Assembly (NCBI GenBank): GCA_021845865.1
Contig: JAJZVC010000011.1
Coordinates: 1-64,000 of the forward strand
Reading direction: 5' to 3'
Origin: Pseudomonadota bacterium
GTDB lineage: Bacteria > Pseudomonadota > Gammaproteobacteria > Burkholderiales > UBA9220
Length of the DNA stretch: 64,000 nt
Notes under the pieces: model-generated
What the model saw: the letters and a program-made list of their open reading frames with translations, nothing else
Told to the model about the DNA's origin: nothing
The model's database searches: none
In this document: piece by piece, positions 1 to 9,209 of the stretch
Position numbering within the stretch: the first letter of the stretch is position 1
Layout: every line of letters begins with the position of its first letter
Made by a program: the position numbers and the translations under genes

Positions 1-204
1 TCCCCCCGGGACCGGGAAATCGCCGCTGTCCTCGGCCCCGCCCTGCGGGAACGGGGGCTGTTTCTTGTCGGCCTTGATGTCATCGGCGACTGGCTGACCG
101 AAATCAACGTCACCAGCCCTACCGGGATGGTGGAAATCGCCGCCCAGACCGACTGCAAGCCCGCCGCCCTGTTCATGGATGCCCTGGAGCGCCGGTGCGC
201 CTGA
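1..204 (+). CDS. gshB: Glutathione synthetase, C-terminal end (partial)
   Basis: The window opens inside this gene; about 67 codons plus a TGA stop are visible in frame 1. The motif [19 protein letters not shown] is the conserved C-terminal ATP-grasp segment of bacterial glutathione synthetase, which ligates glycine to gamma-glutamylcysteine in the cytosol. It is not in the ORF track because its start lies upstream. Its last codons overlap the GTG start of apbE by 10 nt, suggesting translational coupling. The gshB / PTS gene order is usual in betaproteobacteria. Confidence 0.93.
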   Translation, partial: SPRDREIAAVLGPALRERGLFLVGLDVIGDWLTEINVTSPTGMVEIAAQTDCKPAALFMDALERRCA

Positions 205-1232
205 AGGGACTGCTGATCATCGGGTTGGTCCTGTTTCTGGCCGGGTGCGGACGGGAGCAAGCCTACCAGCAGCAGAGCTACGTTTTCGGCACCCTCGTCG
301 AGGTGACCCTTTACGGCGAGAAGGAGGCCCGGGCCAAGCAGCTCGAAGCCCAGGTGCTGGCGGATTTCGACCAGCTCCACCACACGCTCCATGCCTGGGA
401 GCCCGGCACCCTGGCGCGGATGAACGAGGTGTTCGCCAACAGCCCGGCCAAGGCCGCCATCACCCCCGGCATGATTCCCATCATCCAGGATGCGACCCGT
501 CTTTCCGAGCAGTCCGGGGGGCTGTTCAATCCCGCCATTGGCCGGCTGATTCAGCTGTGGGGCTTCCAGAGCGACGAATTCAAGCCGGTCCGGCCCGACC
601 CGGACAAGATCGCCGCCCTGGTGAAAGAAAATCCCAAGATGACCGACATCGTCATCGACGGCATCCGTTTCTACAGCAAGAACCCGGCGGTGAAGCTGGA
701 CCTGGGGGGCTACGGCAAGGGCTATGCCCTCGACGTGGCGGCGGACTACCTGCGCGGCCAGGGGGTGAAGAGCGCCCTGGTGAACATCGGCGGCAACATC
801 ATCGCCATCGGCCGCCACGGCGACCGGCCCTGGCAGGTGGCCATCCAGCACCCGCGCAAGCCCGCCCCCCTGGCCACGCTGGAGCTGAGGGACGGCGAGG
901 CCATTGGCACCTCCGGCGACTACCAGCGCTATTTCATGCTGGACGGCAAGCGCTACTGCCACATCATCGACCCCCGCACCGGCTACCCCGCCCAGGGAGT
1001 GGAGGCGGTGACGGTGCTGATTCCCCCCGGCAAGGGCGCGGGAGTGCTGTCCGACGTGGCCTCCAAGCCGGCGTTCATCGCCGGGGTGGCGGGGTGGCGC
1101 GAGGCGGTGAAGAAAATGGGGGTGGAGGAGGCCATGCTGATCGATGGCAAGGGGGAGGTGTACATCACCACGGCCTTGAGAAAGCGGCTCAAGTTCCTGG
1201 AACCGGGGCTGAGAATCCACGAGGTGCCCTAG
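195..1232 (+). CDS. apbE: FAD:protein FMN transferase (ApbE family lipoprotein)
   Basis: A 345-aa ApbE-family protein, which covalently attaches FMN from FAD to threonine residues of target flavoproteins such as NqrB/RnfG-type subunits in the periplasm. The N-terminus is a short hydrophobic signal ending in the lipobox LAGC, so the mature protein should be a lipoprotein anchored at Cys18 or thereabouts. Family motifs visible are [28 protein letters not shown] and [10 protein letters not shown]. The start is GTG at 195, overlapping gshB; the 361-aa ORF starting at 179 in another frame is a shadow. Length is normal for the family. No flavoprotein target gene is visible nearby. Confidence 0.95.
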   Translation: MRLKGLLIIGLVLFLAGCGREQAYQQQSYVFGTLVEVTLYGEKEARAKQLEAQVLADFDQLHHTLHAWEPGTLARMNEVFANSPAKAAITPGMIPIIQDATRLSEQSGGLFNPAIGRLIQLWGFQSDEFKPVRPDPDKIAALVKENPKMTDIVIDGIRFYSKNPAVKLDLGGYGKGYALDVAADYLRGQGVKSALVNIGGNIIAIGRHGDRPWQVAIQHPRKPAPLATLELRDGEAIGTSGDYQRYFMLDGKRYCHIIDPRTGYPAQGVEAVTVLIPPGKGAGVLSDVASKPAFIAGVAGWREAVKKMGVEEAMLIDGKGEVYITTALRKRLKFLEPGLRIHEVP

Positions 1233-1237
1233 CGGGG

Positions 1238-1243
1238 TATAAT
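1238..1243 (+). promoter_or_regulatory. Candidate -10 box before the PTS genes
   Basis: A perfect TATAAT lies in the short gap between apbE and the PTS IIA gene, about 40 nt upstream of the IIA ATG. No convincing -35 hexamer is seen at the right distance, so this rests on the -10 match and position only. Confidence 0.4.
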
Positions 1244-1284
1244 TTGGCCCATCGCGGGGGTTAACCCTAAACAAAGGTTTCGAC

Positions 1285-1689
1285 ATGATCGGGGTACTTA
1301 TTGTCTCCCACGGCAACCTGGGAGAAAGTCTTATCCAATGCGCCGCCCACGTGCTGGGCGGCCCGGTGCCGCAGCTGGAGCAGCTCAACGTCAGCGCCAA
1401 GGATGATCCGGCCGCCGTGCTGGCGGCTCTGCAGGGAATGGTGCAGCGTTTGAACCAGGGGGATGGCGTGCTGATCCTGAGCGACATTTACGGCGCCACG
1501 CCGAGCAACGTGGTCTGCCGCCTGCTGGACCCGGGCAGGGTGGAAGGGGTGGCGGGGGTCAACCTGCCGATGCTGATTCGGGCCCTGACCTACCGCAGCG
1601 AGCCTTTGCCCATCATGGTGCAGAAGGCCATTTCCGGCGGCGTGGAGGGCGTGCTGCACATTACCAGCGAGGTTTGCCGTGTTGCATGA
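1285..1689 (+). CDS. PTS IIA component, mannose/fructose (EIIA-Man) family
   Basis: A 134-aa single-domain EIIA of the mannose family. The N-terminus IGVLIVSHGNLGESL carries the phospho-acceptor His9, and SDIYGATPSN is the second conserved family motif. In betaproteobacteria this stand-alone IIA accepts phosphate from HPr and is thought to serve regulation rather than sugar uptake, since no IIB/IIC/IID genes accompany it here. The 3' end overlaps the GTG start of ptsH by 11 nt, so the two are probably coupled in one operon with ptsI. Confidence 0.93.
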   Translation: MIGVLIVSHGNLGESLIQCAAHVLGGPVPQLEQLNVSAKDDPAAVLAALQGMVQRLNQGDGVLILSDIYGATPSNVVCRLLDPGRVEGVAGVNLPMLIRALTYRSEPLPIMVQKAISGGVEGVLHITSEVCRVA

Positions 1690-1948
1690 GGAGATCGAAA
1701 TCATCAACAAGCTCGGCCTGCACGCCCGTGCTTCGGCCAAGCTGACCCAGACCGCGGGGAAATTCCAGAGCGAGGTCTGGCTGTCGCGCAACGGCAAGCG
1801 GGTCAACGCCAAGAGCATCATGGGCGTGATGATGCTGGCGGCGAGCAGGGGCAGCGTCATCGGCGTCGAAACCGAGGGCGAGGACGAGGGGGAGGCCATG
1901 CAGGCGCTGCGGGAACTCATCGCCGACCGTTTCGGGGAAGAGGAATAG
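1679..1948 (+). CDS. ptsH: Phosphocarrier protein HPr
   Basis: An 89-aa HPr. The active-site motif NKLGLHARAS places the phospho-histidine at His15, and the regulatory-serine region AKSIMGVMML places Ser46 at its canonical position. HPr relays phosphate from Enzyme I to EIIA. The start is a GTG inside the 3' end of the IIA gene, and only 2 nt separate its stop from ptsI. Ser46 is conserved, so HPr kinase regulation is possible, but hprK is not in this window. Confidence 0.96.
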   Translation: MLHEEIEIINKLGLHARASAKLTQTAGKFQSEVWLSRNGKRVNAKSIMGVMMLAASRGSVIGVETEGEDEGEAMQALRELIADRFGEEE

Positions 1949-1950
1949 CC

Positions 1951-3681
1951 ATGAGCTTCACGCTCCACGGGGTCGGCGTCGGCGGCGGCATCGCCATCGG
2001 CCATGCCCATCTGGTTTCCCACGAAACCCTGGATGTCCTCTATTTCGTCCTGCCGAGTTTCCTGGTGCCCCAGGAAGTGGAGCGTTTCGACCAGGCCATC
2101 GCCGCCACCCGGGCGGAAATGGAGAGCCTGCGCGCCAGCATCCCCGCCAGCGCGCCCGCCGAACTGTCGGCCTTTCTCGATCTGCACCTGATGATCCTGG
2201 GGGATTCCACCCTGTCCGAGGCGCCGAAGCGGATGATCGAGGAGCAGCGCTGCAACGCCGAGTGGGCCCTGAAGCAGCAGATGGAAGCCCTGATCGCCCA
2301 GTTCGAGAGCTTCGACGACGCCTACTTGCGGGAGCGCCGCCACGACGTGGTGCAAGTGGTGGAGCGGGTGATGAAATCCCTCCTCGGCCACCCCGGCCAG
2401 TCCCCCTTCGAGGGCGGCAAGGCCAAGGAAAACAGCATCCTGGTGGCCCACGACCTCAGCCCGGCGGACATGATCCTGTTCAAGCAGAACCAGTTCGCCG
2501 CCTTCATCACCGACGTGGGCGGGACCACTTCCCACACCGCCATTCTGGCCCGCAGCCTGAGCATCCCGTCGGTGGTGGCGCTGCACAACGCCCGCCAGCT
2601 CATCAACGAGCACGACCAGATCATCGTCGACGGCAGCCAGGGGGTGGTGATCGTCAACCCCGACCGGGCCATTCTCGACGAGTACAGGCTGCGCCAGGAA
2701 CAGTGGGAACTGGAGCGGCAGAAGCTCAAGCGCCTCAAGACCGCCAAGGCCACCACCCTGGACGGCACCCATATCGAACTGATGGCAAATATCGAGCTGG
2801 CCGAGGACATCGACCAGGTGAAGGCCCACGGCGCGGAGGGCATCGGCCTGTTCCGCAGCGAATTCCTGTTCATGAACCGGGACGACCTGCCTTCCGAGGA
2901 TGAGCAGTTCGAGGCCTACCGCAAGGTGGCCAAGGCCATGAAGGGTCTCCCGGTCACCGTCCGCACCCTGGACCTGGGCGCCGACAAGCAGCCCCGCTTC
3001 GCCGTCCAAACCAGCGACAACCCCGCTCTCGGCCTGCGGGCCATCCGCCTCTGCCTGGCCGAGCCGCAGATGTTCCTCACCCAGCTGCGGGCCATCCTGC
3101 GGGCCTCCCACTACGGCGCCATCCAGATACTGGTGCCCATGCTCACCTCCCTCGGCGAGCTCAATCAGACCCTGGCCCTGGTGGAGCGGGCCAAGCAGAG
3201 CCTGAAGGAGGAGGGGATTCCCTTCGACGAGGCCATCAAGCTGGGGGGCATGATCGAGGTGCCGGCGGCGGCCCTCACCGTCAAGTCCTTGGCCAAGAAG
3301 CTGGATTTCCTTTCCATCGGCACCAACGACCTGATCCAGTACACCCTGGCCATCGACCGCACCGACGAAGCCGTGGCCAAGCTCTACGACCCCCTTCATC
3401 CGGCGGTGCTGAAGCTGGTGGCCGCCACCATCCATACCGGCCGCATGCTCGGCATTCCCGTGGCGGTGTGCGGGGAAATGGCGGGGGACGCGAGCCTCAC
3501 CCGCCTGCTGCTGGGTTTCGGCCTGCGCGAGTTCTCCATGCACCCGGCCCATTTGCTGGCGGTGAAGCAGCAGATTCTGAAGACCAATCTGCCCACGGCC
3601 GAGAGCCTGGCGCAGAAGGTGCTCAAGGCCTGGGAGCCGGAAAAGATCCTGGCGCTGGTGGCCAAGCTGAACGAGGCCTGA
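1951..3681 (+). CDS. ptsI: Phosphoenolpyruvate-protein phosphotransferase (PTS Enzyme I)
   Basis: A 576-aa Enzyme I, which autophosphorylates from PEP and phosphorylates HPr in the cytosol. The swivelling domain has the phospho-histidine motif [13 protein letters not shown] near residue 195; the C-terminal PEP-binding TIM barrel shows [14 protein letters not shown], the LDLGADKQP motif, and the catalytic-cysteine signature region [10 protein letters not shown] near the end. Length is normal for Enzyme I. It is the last gene of the IIA-HPr-EI operon and has no sugar-specific permease nearby. Confidence 0.96.
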   Translation: MSFTLHGVGVGGGIAIGHAHLVSHETLDVLYFVLPSFLVPQEVERFDQAIAATRAEMESLRASIPASAPAELSAFLDLHLMILGDSTLSEAPKRMIEEQRCNAEWALKQQMEALIAQFESFDDAYLRERRHDVVQVVERVMKSLLGHPGQSPFEGGKAKENSILVAHDLSPADMILFKQNQFAAFITDVGGTTSHTAILARSLSIPSVVALHNARQLINEHDQIIVDGSQGVVIVNPDRAILDEYRLRQEQWELERQKLKRLKTAKATTLDGTHIELMANIELAEDIDQVKAHGAEGIGLFRSEFLFMNRDDLPSEDEQFEAYRKVAKAMKGLPVTVRTLDLGADKQPRFAVQTSDNPALGLRAIRLCLAEPQMFLTQLRAILRASHYGAIQILVPMLTSLGELNQTLALVERAKQSLKEEGIPFDEAIKLGGMIEVPAAALTVKSLAKKLDFLSIGTNDLIQYTLAIDRTDEAVAKLYDPLHPAVLKLVAATIHTGRMLGIPVAVCGEMAGDASLTRLLLGFGLREFSMHPAHLLAVKQQILKTNLPTAESLAQKVLKAWEPEKILALVAKLNEA

Positions 3682-3696
3682 GCCTTTTCTTCGAGA

Positions 3697-3702
3697 TATA
3701 AT
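3697..3702 (+). promoter_or_regulatory. -10 box overlapping the annotated metX start
   Basis: A perfect TATAAT (context ATATAATGGCCGCC) sits immediately before and into the first in-frame ATG of metX. If this is the working -10, transcription begins after the ATG at 3701, and the ATG at 3710 becomes the real start on an almost leaderless mRNA. The same TATAATGGCCGC string occurs upstream of rlpA. Confidence 0.45.
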
Positions 3703-4849
3703 GGCCGCCATGCACCCATCCAATTCCGTCGGCATCGTCGTTCCCCAGACCGCGCGCTTCGAGGAGCCCCTTACCCTGCGCAGCGGAGCGGTGCTGGCCG
3801 GTTTCGAACTGGTGTACGAGACCTATGGCAGCCTCAATGCCGACCGTTCCAACGCCGTTCTTATTTGCCACGCCTTGTCGGGCACCCATCACGTGGCGGG
3901 CTTCCACTCCGAACAGGACAAGAAGCCCGGCTGGTGGGACAACATGGTGGGCCCGGGCAAGCCCATCGACACGGACAAATATTTCGTCATCGGGGTCAAC
4001 AACCTGGGGGGCTGCCATGGCTCCACCGGGCCTTCCAGCCCCAATCCCCGCACCGGCAAGCCCTACGGCGCCGATTTCCCGGTGGTGACGGTGGAGGACT
4101 GGGTGCTGACCCAGTCCCTGCTGGCCGACCGCCTGGGCATCGAGCGTTTCGCCGCCGTGGTCGGCGGCAGCCTGGGGGGGATGCAGGCCCTGCACTGGAC
4201 CCTCGCCTTCCCCGAACGGGTGCGCCACGCCCTGGTGATCGCCTCCGCCCCCGGCCTCACGGCCCAGAACATCGCCTTCAACGACGTGGCCCGGCAGGCG
4301 ATATTGACCGACCCGGATTTCCACGGCGGCAATTACTACGAGCACGGCGTGGTTCCCCGCCGAGGCCTGCGCCTGGCGCGGATGCTGGGCCATATCACCT
4401 ACCTGTCCGACGACGTGATGGGTTCCAAGTTCGGCCGCATGCTGCGCACCGAGGACTTCGGCTTCGGCTACGGGGTGGAATTCGAGATCGAGTCCTACCT
4501 GCGTTATCAGGGGGACAAGTTCGCCGAGAGCTTCGACGCCAACACCTACTTGCTGATGACCAAGGCCCTCGACTACTTCGACCCCACCCATCGCCACAAA
4601 TGCAGCCTGGCCGAGGCCCTGAAGCCCGCCACGGCGGATTTCCTGGTGGTGTCCTTCACCACCGACTGGCGCTTTTCCCCCGAGCGCTCCCGGGAAATCG
4701 TCCAGGCCCTGCTGGATAACCGGCGCAAGGTGAGCTACGCGGAAGTCACCTCCAGCCACGGCCACGACGCCTTCCTGATGGTGGACGAGTACTACCACGG
4801 CGTGGTGCGGGCCTACATGGACAACATTGCCGTGGGAGGCCAGGCATGA
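3701..4849 (+). CDS. metX: Homoserine O-acyltransferase (MetX family)
   Basis: A 382-aa alpha/beta-hydrolase-fold homoserine O-acyltransferase, the first dedicated step of methionine synthesis. Visible motifs are [12 protein letters not shown], the nucleophile elbow [10 protein letters not shown], and the Asp/His region SSHGHDAFL. The family contains both acetyl- and succinyl-transferases, and betaproteobacterial members paired with MetW have been linked to succinylation; the sequence alone does not let me decide. Two in-frame ATGs exist, 3701 (MAAMHPS) and 3710 (MHPSNS); the first overlaps a TATAAT box, so 3710 may be the true start. The 3' end overlaps metW by 4 nt (ATGA). Confidence 0.93.
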   Translation: MAAMHPSNSVGIVVPQTARFEEPLTLRSGAVLAGFELVYETYGSLNADRSNAVLICHALSGTHHVAGFHSEQDKKPGWWDNMVGPGKPIDTDKYFVIGVNNLGGCHGSTGPSSPNPRTGKPYGADFPVVTVEDWVLTQSLLADRLGIERFAAVVGGSLGGMQALHWTLAFPERVRHALVIASAPGLTAQNIAFNDVARQAILTDPDFHGGNYYEHGVVPRRGLRLARMLGHITYLSDDVMGSKFGRMLRTEDFGFGYGVEFEIESYLRYQGDKFAESFDANTYLLMTKALDYFDPTHRHKCSLAEALKPATADFLVVSFTTDWRFSPERSREIVQALLDNRRKVSYAEVTSSHGHDAFLMVDEYYHGVVRAYMDNIAVGGQA

Positions 4850-5460
4850 ACAAGACCATGCTCCCGCCCAGCGGCGGCCCCCGCGCCGATTTCGCCCTGA
4901 TCGCCGGCTGGGTCACCCCCGGCGCCCGGGTGCTGGACCTGGGCTGCGGCGACGGTTCCCTCCTGGCCTACTTGCGTGACGCCCGGGGGGCCGACGGCTA
5001 CGGGGTGGACATCAGCGACGCCGATATCCTGGCCTGCACCCAAAAAGGCATCAGCGCCATCCAGATGAACCTGGAGGAGGGGCTGTCCATTTTCGGCGAC
5101 GATTCCTTCGACTACGTCATCCTGTCCCAGACCCTGCAGACGGTGATGCACGTGGAGGGTCTGCTGCAGGAAATCCTGCGGGTGGGCAAGCAGGGCATCG
5201 TCACCTTCCCCAACTTCAGCTATTGGCATCGCCGCTGGCAGATCATGATGGGCCACATGCCGGTGTCCGAGGACCTGCCCTACCAGTGGTTCAACACCCC
5301 CAACATCCACCTGTGCACGATCAAGGATTTCGATGCCTTCTGCGGCAGCCGCAGCATCCGCGTCCTGGAGCGGGCGGTGCTGACCGGCGGCAGGCCGGTG
5401 GCGTTGCTGCCCAACCTATTGGGCAGCCTGGCGGTGTATCGTCTCAGCCGTCTTGCCTGA
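4846..5460 (+). CDS. metW: Methionine biosynthesis protein MetW
   Basis: A 204-aa class I methyltransferase-fold protein with SAM-binding motif [15 protein letters not shown] and the family-typical [15 protein letters not shown] and [12 protein letters not shown] segments. MetW is almost always encoded directly after metX in proteobacteria and is needed for methionine synthesis, probably by assisting MetX. The ATGA overlap with metX supports strict co-translation. Nothing in the sequence indicates a methyl acceptor. Confidence 0.95.
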   Translation: MNKTMLPPSGGPRADFALIAGWVTPGARVLDLGCGDGSLLAYLRDARGADGYGVDISDADILACTQKGISAIQMNLEEGLSIFGDDSFDYVILSQTLQTVMHVEGLLQEILRVGKQGIVTFPNFSYWHRRWQIMMGHMPVSEDLPYQWFNTPNIHLCTIKDFDAFCGSRSIRVLERAVLTGGRPVALLPNLLGSLAVYRLSRLA

Positions 5461-5526
5461 ACTCCCGCCGCTCCTTCGCCTCTAATAGTTGAGCGATTTG
5501 CTCGACAAACGGGAAGGAGGGCGAAA

Positions 5527-5958
5527 ATGAAAACCCTGGCCACATTCATCCTGCCGCTGCTGCTGTGGGCGGCCACGCCGGCCCTGGCGGAGCGTTCCCA
5601 GACCTTCGGCGATCTCACCGTCCATTACAACGTCATCACCACCGACACCCTGACGCCGGAAATCGCCCGGGCCTACAACATCACCCGCAGCAAATACCGG
5701 GGGTTGCTCACGGTCTCGGTGCTGCGGCCCAACAAGCTGGGCGTCGGCGAGCCGGTGGCGGCCAAAATGGACGCCTACGCGGTGAATCTGAGCGAACAAT
5801 TGCGCAACATCGACATGCGCGAGGTCCGGGAAGGCAGGGCCATCTATTACCTCGGCACGTTCAGCGTCGCGCCCCAGGAAACCCTGCGCTTCACGGTGAA
5901 TATTCATGCCGAGGGGGCCAAGAACAAGCTGGAGTTCCAGCAGGTCCTCCTGCCCTAG
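5527..5958 (+). CDS. DUF4426 periplasmic protein
   Basis: A 143-aa secreted protein with a Sec signal peptide (MKTLATFILPLLLWAATPALA) and a beta-rich body. The motifs FGDLTVHYNVITTDTL and ARAYNITRSKYRG match DUF4426, a small family of unknown function found in gamma- and betaproteobacteria. A good Shine-Dalgarno (GGAAGGAGGG) precedes the ATG. It follows metW in the same direction, as DUF4426 genes often do, but no functional link is established. It converges with the TauE/SafE gene only 8 nt away. Confidence 0.85.
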   Translation: MKTLATFILPLLLWAATPALAERSQTFGDLTVHYNVITTDTLTPEIARAYNITRSKYRGLLTVSVLRPNKLGVGEPVAAKMDAYAVNLSEQLRNIDMREVREGRAIYYLGTFSVAPQETLRFTVNIHAEGAKNKLEFQQVLLP

Positions 5959-5966
5959 GGCAGCCG

Positions 5967-6635
5967 TCAGAAGCCTGCCAGGCGGACCAGCCCCAGGACG
6001 CCGAAGCCGGCCACCAGCAGGCCGGCGACGATGCGGACGGCGGGCTTTTGCATGAACGCCTTGATCTGGCGGGCGAAGAGGCCCATGGCCAGCAGGTTGG
6101 GCAGGGTGCCGAGGCCGAAGGCCAGCATCAGGACTCCCCCTTTCAGGGCGCTGCCGCTGGCGAGGGCCAATACCAGCACGCTGTAGACCAGGCCGCAGGG
6201 CAGCCAGCCCCACAACAGGCCGAGGGCGAAGGACTGGGGAACCGACTGCACGGGCAGGAAGTGCTTGGTATAGGGCTGCAGTTTCTTCCACAGCCAGCTG
6301 CCGGCGCGCTCGATGTACACCACCGCCTGCCACAGGCCGGCGAGGTAGAGCCCGAGGGCGATCAGCAGCAGACTGGCCAAGCCGTAGAGCAGCAGCTGTA
6401 CCGGCAGGACGTTGTTCAGCAGCAGTCCTCCCGAGCCCACGGCGCCAGCGAGGAATCCGCCGGCGGTGTAGCTGACGACGCGCCCGCCGTTGTAGCCGAG
6501 GAGAAAGCGCCAGGGCGTGGCCTGGCCCGGCATCTGCAGGGACAGGGCGCCGACGATGCCGCCGCACATGCCGATGCAGTGGGTGCCGCCGAGAAGTCCG
6601 ACGAGGAAAGCGCTGAGGTAGGAGAGTTCGACCAT
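5967..6635 (-). CDS. Sulfite exporter TauE/SafE family (DsbD-like) membrane protein
   Basis: A 222-aa polytopic inner-membrane protein with about six hydrophobic segments. The GGTHCIGMCGG motif in helix 1 and LPCGLVYSVL in the middle are typical of the DsbD_2/SafE-like branch often encoded near cytochrome oxidase genes, where it is linked to metal or thiol export; here there is no such neighbour. I chose the ATG at 6635 (MVELSYLSAF) because the longer 308-aa ORF adds a basic, non-conserved N-terminus that runs into the ampG promoter region. Confidence 0.88.
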   Translation of the reverse strand: MVELSYLSAFLVGLLGGTHCIGMCGGIVGALSLQMPGQATPWRFLLGYNGGRVVSYTAGGFLAGAVGSGGLLLNNVLPVQLLLYGLASLLLIALGLYLAGLWQAVVYIERAGSWLWKKLQPYTKHFLPVQSVPQSFALGLLWGWLPCGLVYSVLVLALASGSALKGGVLMLAFGLGTLPNLLAMGLFARQIKAFMQKPAVRIVAGLLVAGFGVLGLVRLAGF

Positions 6636-6738
6636 GGTGCGGGGAGCCTGCTGAAACAGGCCACGATTGTGGCACAGGCCGGAAGTTTTCCCAAATCGCC
6701 TTTGTCGGGCGGGCTTTTTTCCGGTAAGGTGCGGGCCC

Positions 6739-8013
6739 ATGAGCGCGACGAAATCCTCCCTGAGCCAGGCCATCCTCAACCGGCGGATGCTGATCTGCAT
6801 CCTCACCGGCTTCAGCTCCGGCCTGCCCCTGTTCATCCTCATCAACCTGCTGCCTGCCTGGCTGCGGACCGAGGGTATCAGCCTGAAGGCCATCGGCCTC
6901 TTCGCCCTGATCCAGTTTCCCTACACCTGGAAATTCCTCTGGTCGCCCTTTCTCGACCACTACGCCCTGCCTTGGCTGGGCCGGCGGCGGGGCTGGATGC
7001 TGGCGACCCAGCTCGGCCTGCTGGCGGCCATCGCCGCCCTGGGCGGCTTGTCCCCCGCCGCGGATCTGGACCTGGTCGTGCTGTTGTCGGTGCTCGTGGC
7101 TTTCCTCTCCGCCACCCAGGACATCGTCCTCGACGCCTACCGCCGGGAGCTGCTGCCCGACGGCGAACTGGGCCTGGGCAACGCCATCCACGTCAACGCC
7201 TACAAGGTGGCCGGCCTGGTGCCCGGCGCCCTGTCGCTGATCCTGGCCGACCACCTGCCCTGGTCCCAGGTTTATCTCGTCACCGCCCTCTTCATGCTGC
7301 CGGGGATGGCCATGACCCTGCTGGTGAAGGAGCCCGTCCTGGCGGATGGACGCCCCAGGACCCTGCGGGAAGCGGTCATCGAGCCTTTCCACGAATTCCT
7401 CACCCGCCACGGCTGGCGCGACGCCGCCCTGGTGCTGGCCTTCATCTTTCTCTACAAGCTCGGCGACAGCATGGCCACCGCCCTGGCCACGCCCTTCTAC
7501 CTGGACATGGGTTTTTCCAAGACCGAGATCGGCCTGGTGGCGAAGAACGCCGGCCTGTGGCCCAGCGTCATCGGCGGCCTGCTGGGGGGAATCTGGATGG
7601 TGCGCCTGGGAATCAACCGGGCCCTGTGGATTTTCGGCGTGGTGCAGATGGCGGCCATTCTCGGCTTCGCCTGGCTGGCCCAGATGGGGCCCCAGACGGA
7701 AATCACCCCCGCCCACCTCACCGCCCTGGCCTTGGTGATCGGCATCGAGGCCCTGGGGGTGGGCCTGGGCACCACCGCCTTCGTCGCCTACATCGCCCGC
7801 ACCACCCACCCGGCCTACACCGCCACCCAGTTCGCCCTCTTCACCAGCCTGATGGCGGTGCCCCGCACTTTCACCAACGCCACCACCGGCTGGCTGGTGG
7901 AGCAGATGGGCTGGCATGCCTTCTTCCTGCTATGCGCCGTTCTGGCGCTGCCGGGAATGGCGCTGCTGGTGAAAGTGGCGCCGTGGAACGGGGATCAGAA
8001 GGCCCCGTCGTAA
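6739..8013 (+). CDS. ampG: AmpG-family muropeptide MFS transporter
   Basis: A 424-aa MFS permease with about twelve hydrophobic segments. The N-terminal GFSSGLPLFILINLLPAWLR and FLWSPFLDHY motifs and the ATQDIVLDAYRREL segment are diagnostic of AmpG, which imports GlcNAc-anhydroMurNAc peptides released by lytic transglycosylases for cell-wall recycling. This fits the peptidoglycan genes downstream (rlpA, dacA, mrdA). The start was set at the ATG at 6739 (MSATKSS), since the 24 residues added by the track ORF are not family-like. Confidence 0.92.
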   Translation: MSATKSSLSQAILNRRMLICILTGFSSGLPLFILINLLPAWLRTEGISLKAIGLFALIQFPYTWKFLWSPFLDHYALPWLGRRRGWMLATQLGLLAAIAALGGLSPAADLDLVVLLSVLVAFLSATQDIVLDAYRRELLPDGELGLGNAIHVNAYKVAGLVPGALSLILADHLPWSQVYLVTALFMLPGMAMTLLVKEPVLADGRPRTLREAVIEPFHEFLTRHGWRDAALVLAFIFLYKLGDSMATALATPFYLDMGFSKTEIGLVAKNAGLWPSVIGGLLGGIWMVRLGINRALWIFGVVQMAAILGFAWLAQMGPQTEITPAHLTALALVIGIEALGVGLGTTAFVAYIARTTHPAYTATQFALFTSLMAVPRTFTNATTGWLVEQMGWHAFFLLCAVLALPGMALLVKVAPWNGDQKAPS

Positions 8014-8129
8014 TCCGCCGTCAGGGGCGCGTGGGCGCTTGGAAGCGTTGCGGGGGATGACCGGTTTTCCGCGCCGGGCGCGGGGCGATGGCATCCACGT
8101 CCCCGTGCTATCATTCGCCCCCATCCATC

Positions 8130-9161
8130 ATGCGTATCCAACATATCCGACAACGCCTGCGCGACCTGGGCGCCCTGCCTTGCCACGAGGGGCGCGTGCT
8201 GCGGGTTTGGGCTCAGGGACTATCCCTGGGCACCAAAAGGCTGCGCGCCGAGGACTTTCTTCCCCTGGCCTTGCGCAATGCCATGCCCGACCTCCTCGCC
8301 GAGTTGCGGGGGTTGGCGCGGCTGCATTCCGAGCACCCCGGCGAGGACGGCTCGGCCCGCCTGCTGCTGGAGCTAACCGACGGCCAGACGGTGGAAAGCA
8401 TCCTGCTGCCCCGGGATGGGCTGTGCGTCTCCACCCAGGTCGGCTGCGCCGTGGGTTGCGTGTTCTGCATGACTGGCCGCAACGGCCTGCGGCGTCAGCT
8501 GGGCAGCGCAGAAATCGTCGCCCAGGTGGTCCTGGCCCGCGGTCGCCGGGCAGTGAAAAAGGTCGTGTTCATGGGCATGGGGGAACCGGCCCACAACCTG
8601 GACAACGTGCTGGAGGCCATCGACCTGCTCGGCGCGGAGGGCGGCATCGGCCACAAAAACTTGGTTTTCTCCACCGTCGGCGACCGGCGCGTCTTCGAGC
8701 GGCTGCCCCAGGCCACGGTGAAGCCCGCCCTGGCCCTCTCCTTGCACACCACCGACGCCGCCCTGCGCCGGCGTCTGCTCCCCAAGGCGCCGGACATCAC
8801 GCCGACCGAACTGGTCGAACTGGGCGAGGCCTACGCCCGCAGCACCGGCTACCCCATCCAGTACCAGTGGACCCTGCTCGAAGGGATCAACGACACGGAT
8901 GCGGAGCTGGAAGGTATTGCGCGGCTGCTGGCCGGCAAATACGCGGTGATGAATCTGATCCCCTACAACAGTGTCGACGGCTTCGGCTATCGGCGCCCCA
9001 GCTGGGAACGGGCTGCGGAGATGGCGCGAATTCTCCACCGGCAGGGCATCCTCACCAAGTTGCGCCACTCCGCGGGGCAGGACGTGGAGGGCGGCTGCGG
9101 GCAATTGCGGGCGAGAACGCTGGCGAAGGGCGTCTTCCCGGCGCCGTCGCAGGGCCTGTAG
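8130..9161 (+). CDS. RlmN/Cfr-like radical SAM RNA methyltransferase (paralogue)
   Basis: A 343-aa radical SAM protein. CAVGCVFC is the CxxxCxxC iron-sulfur motif, VFMGMGEPAHNLDNV is the GGEP-like region of the RlmN/Cfr family, and the C-terminal EGGCGQL keeps the cysteine that forms the methyl intermediate in RlmN. It is shorter and more divergent than housekeeping RlmN (about 370-385 aa); CMTGRNGLRRQL replaces the usual CSTxxxGFxRNL. I therefore read it as a paralogue with an uncertain RNA target. Start ATG 8130 (MRIQHIRQ) is preferred over the upstream in-frame start. Confidence 0.85.
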   Translation: MRIQHIRQRLRDLGALPCHEGRVLRVWAQGLSLGTKRLRAEDFLPLALRNAMPDLLAELRGLARLHSEHPGEDGSARLLLELTDGQTVESILLPRDGLCVSTQVGCAVGCVFCMTGRNGLRRQLGSAEIVAQVVLARGRRAVKKVVFMGMGEPAHNLDNVLEAIDLLGAEGGIGHKNLVFSTVGDRRVFERLPQATVKPALALSLHTTDAALRRRLLPKAPDITPTELVELGEAYARSTGYPIQYQWTLLEGINDTDAELEGIARLLAGKYAVMNLIPYNSVDGFGYRRPSWERAAEMARILHRQGILTKLRHSAGQDVEGGCGQLRARTLAKGVFPAPSQGL

Positions 9162-9209
9162 GATCCTTGGCGCGTCAACGGACGGTGCGGCAAAGATCGA
9201 CCTGCCGGT

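Noticed and set aside
1267-3735. 822-aa minus-strand ORF opposite the PTS genes
   Set aside because: Antisense shadow; the plus-strand PTS proteins have complete active sites.
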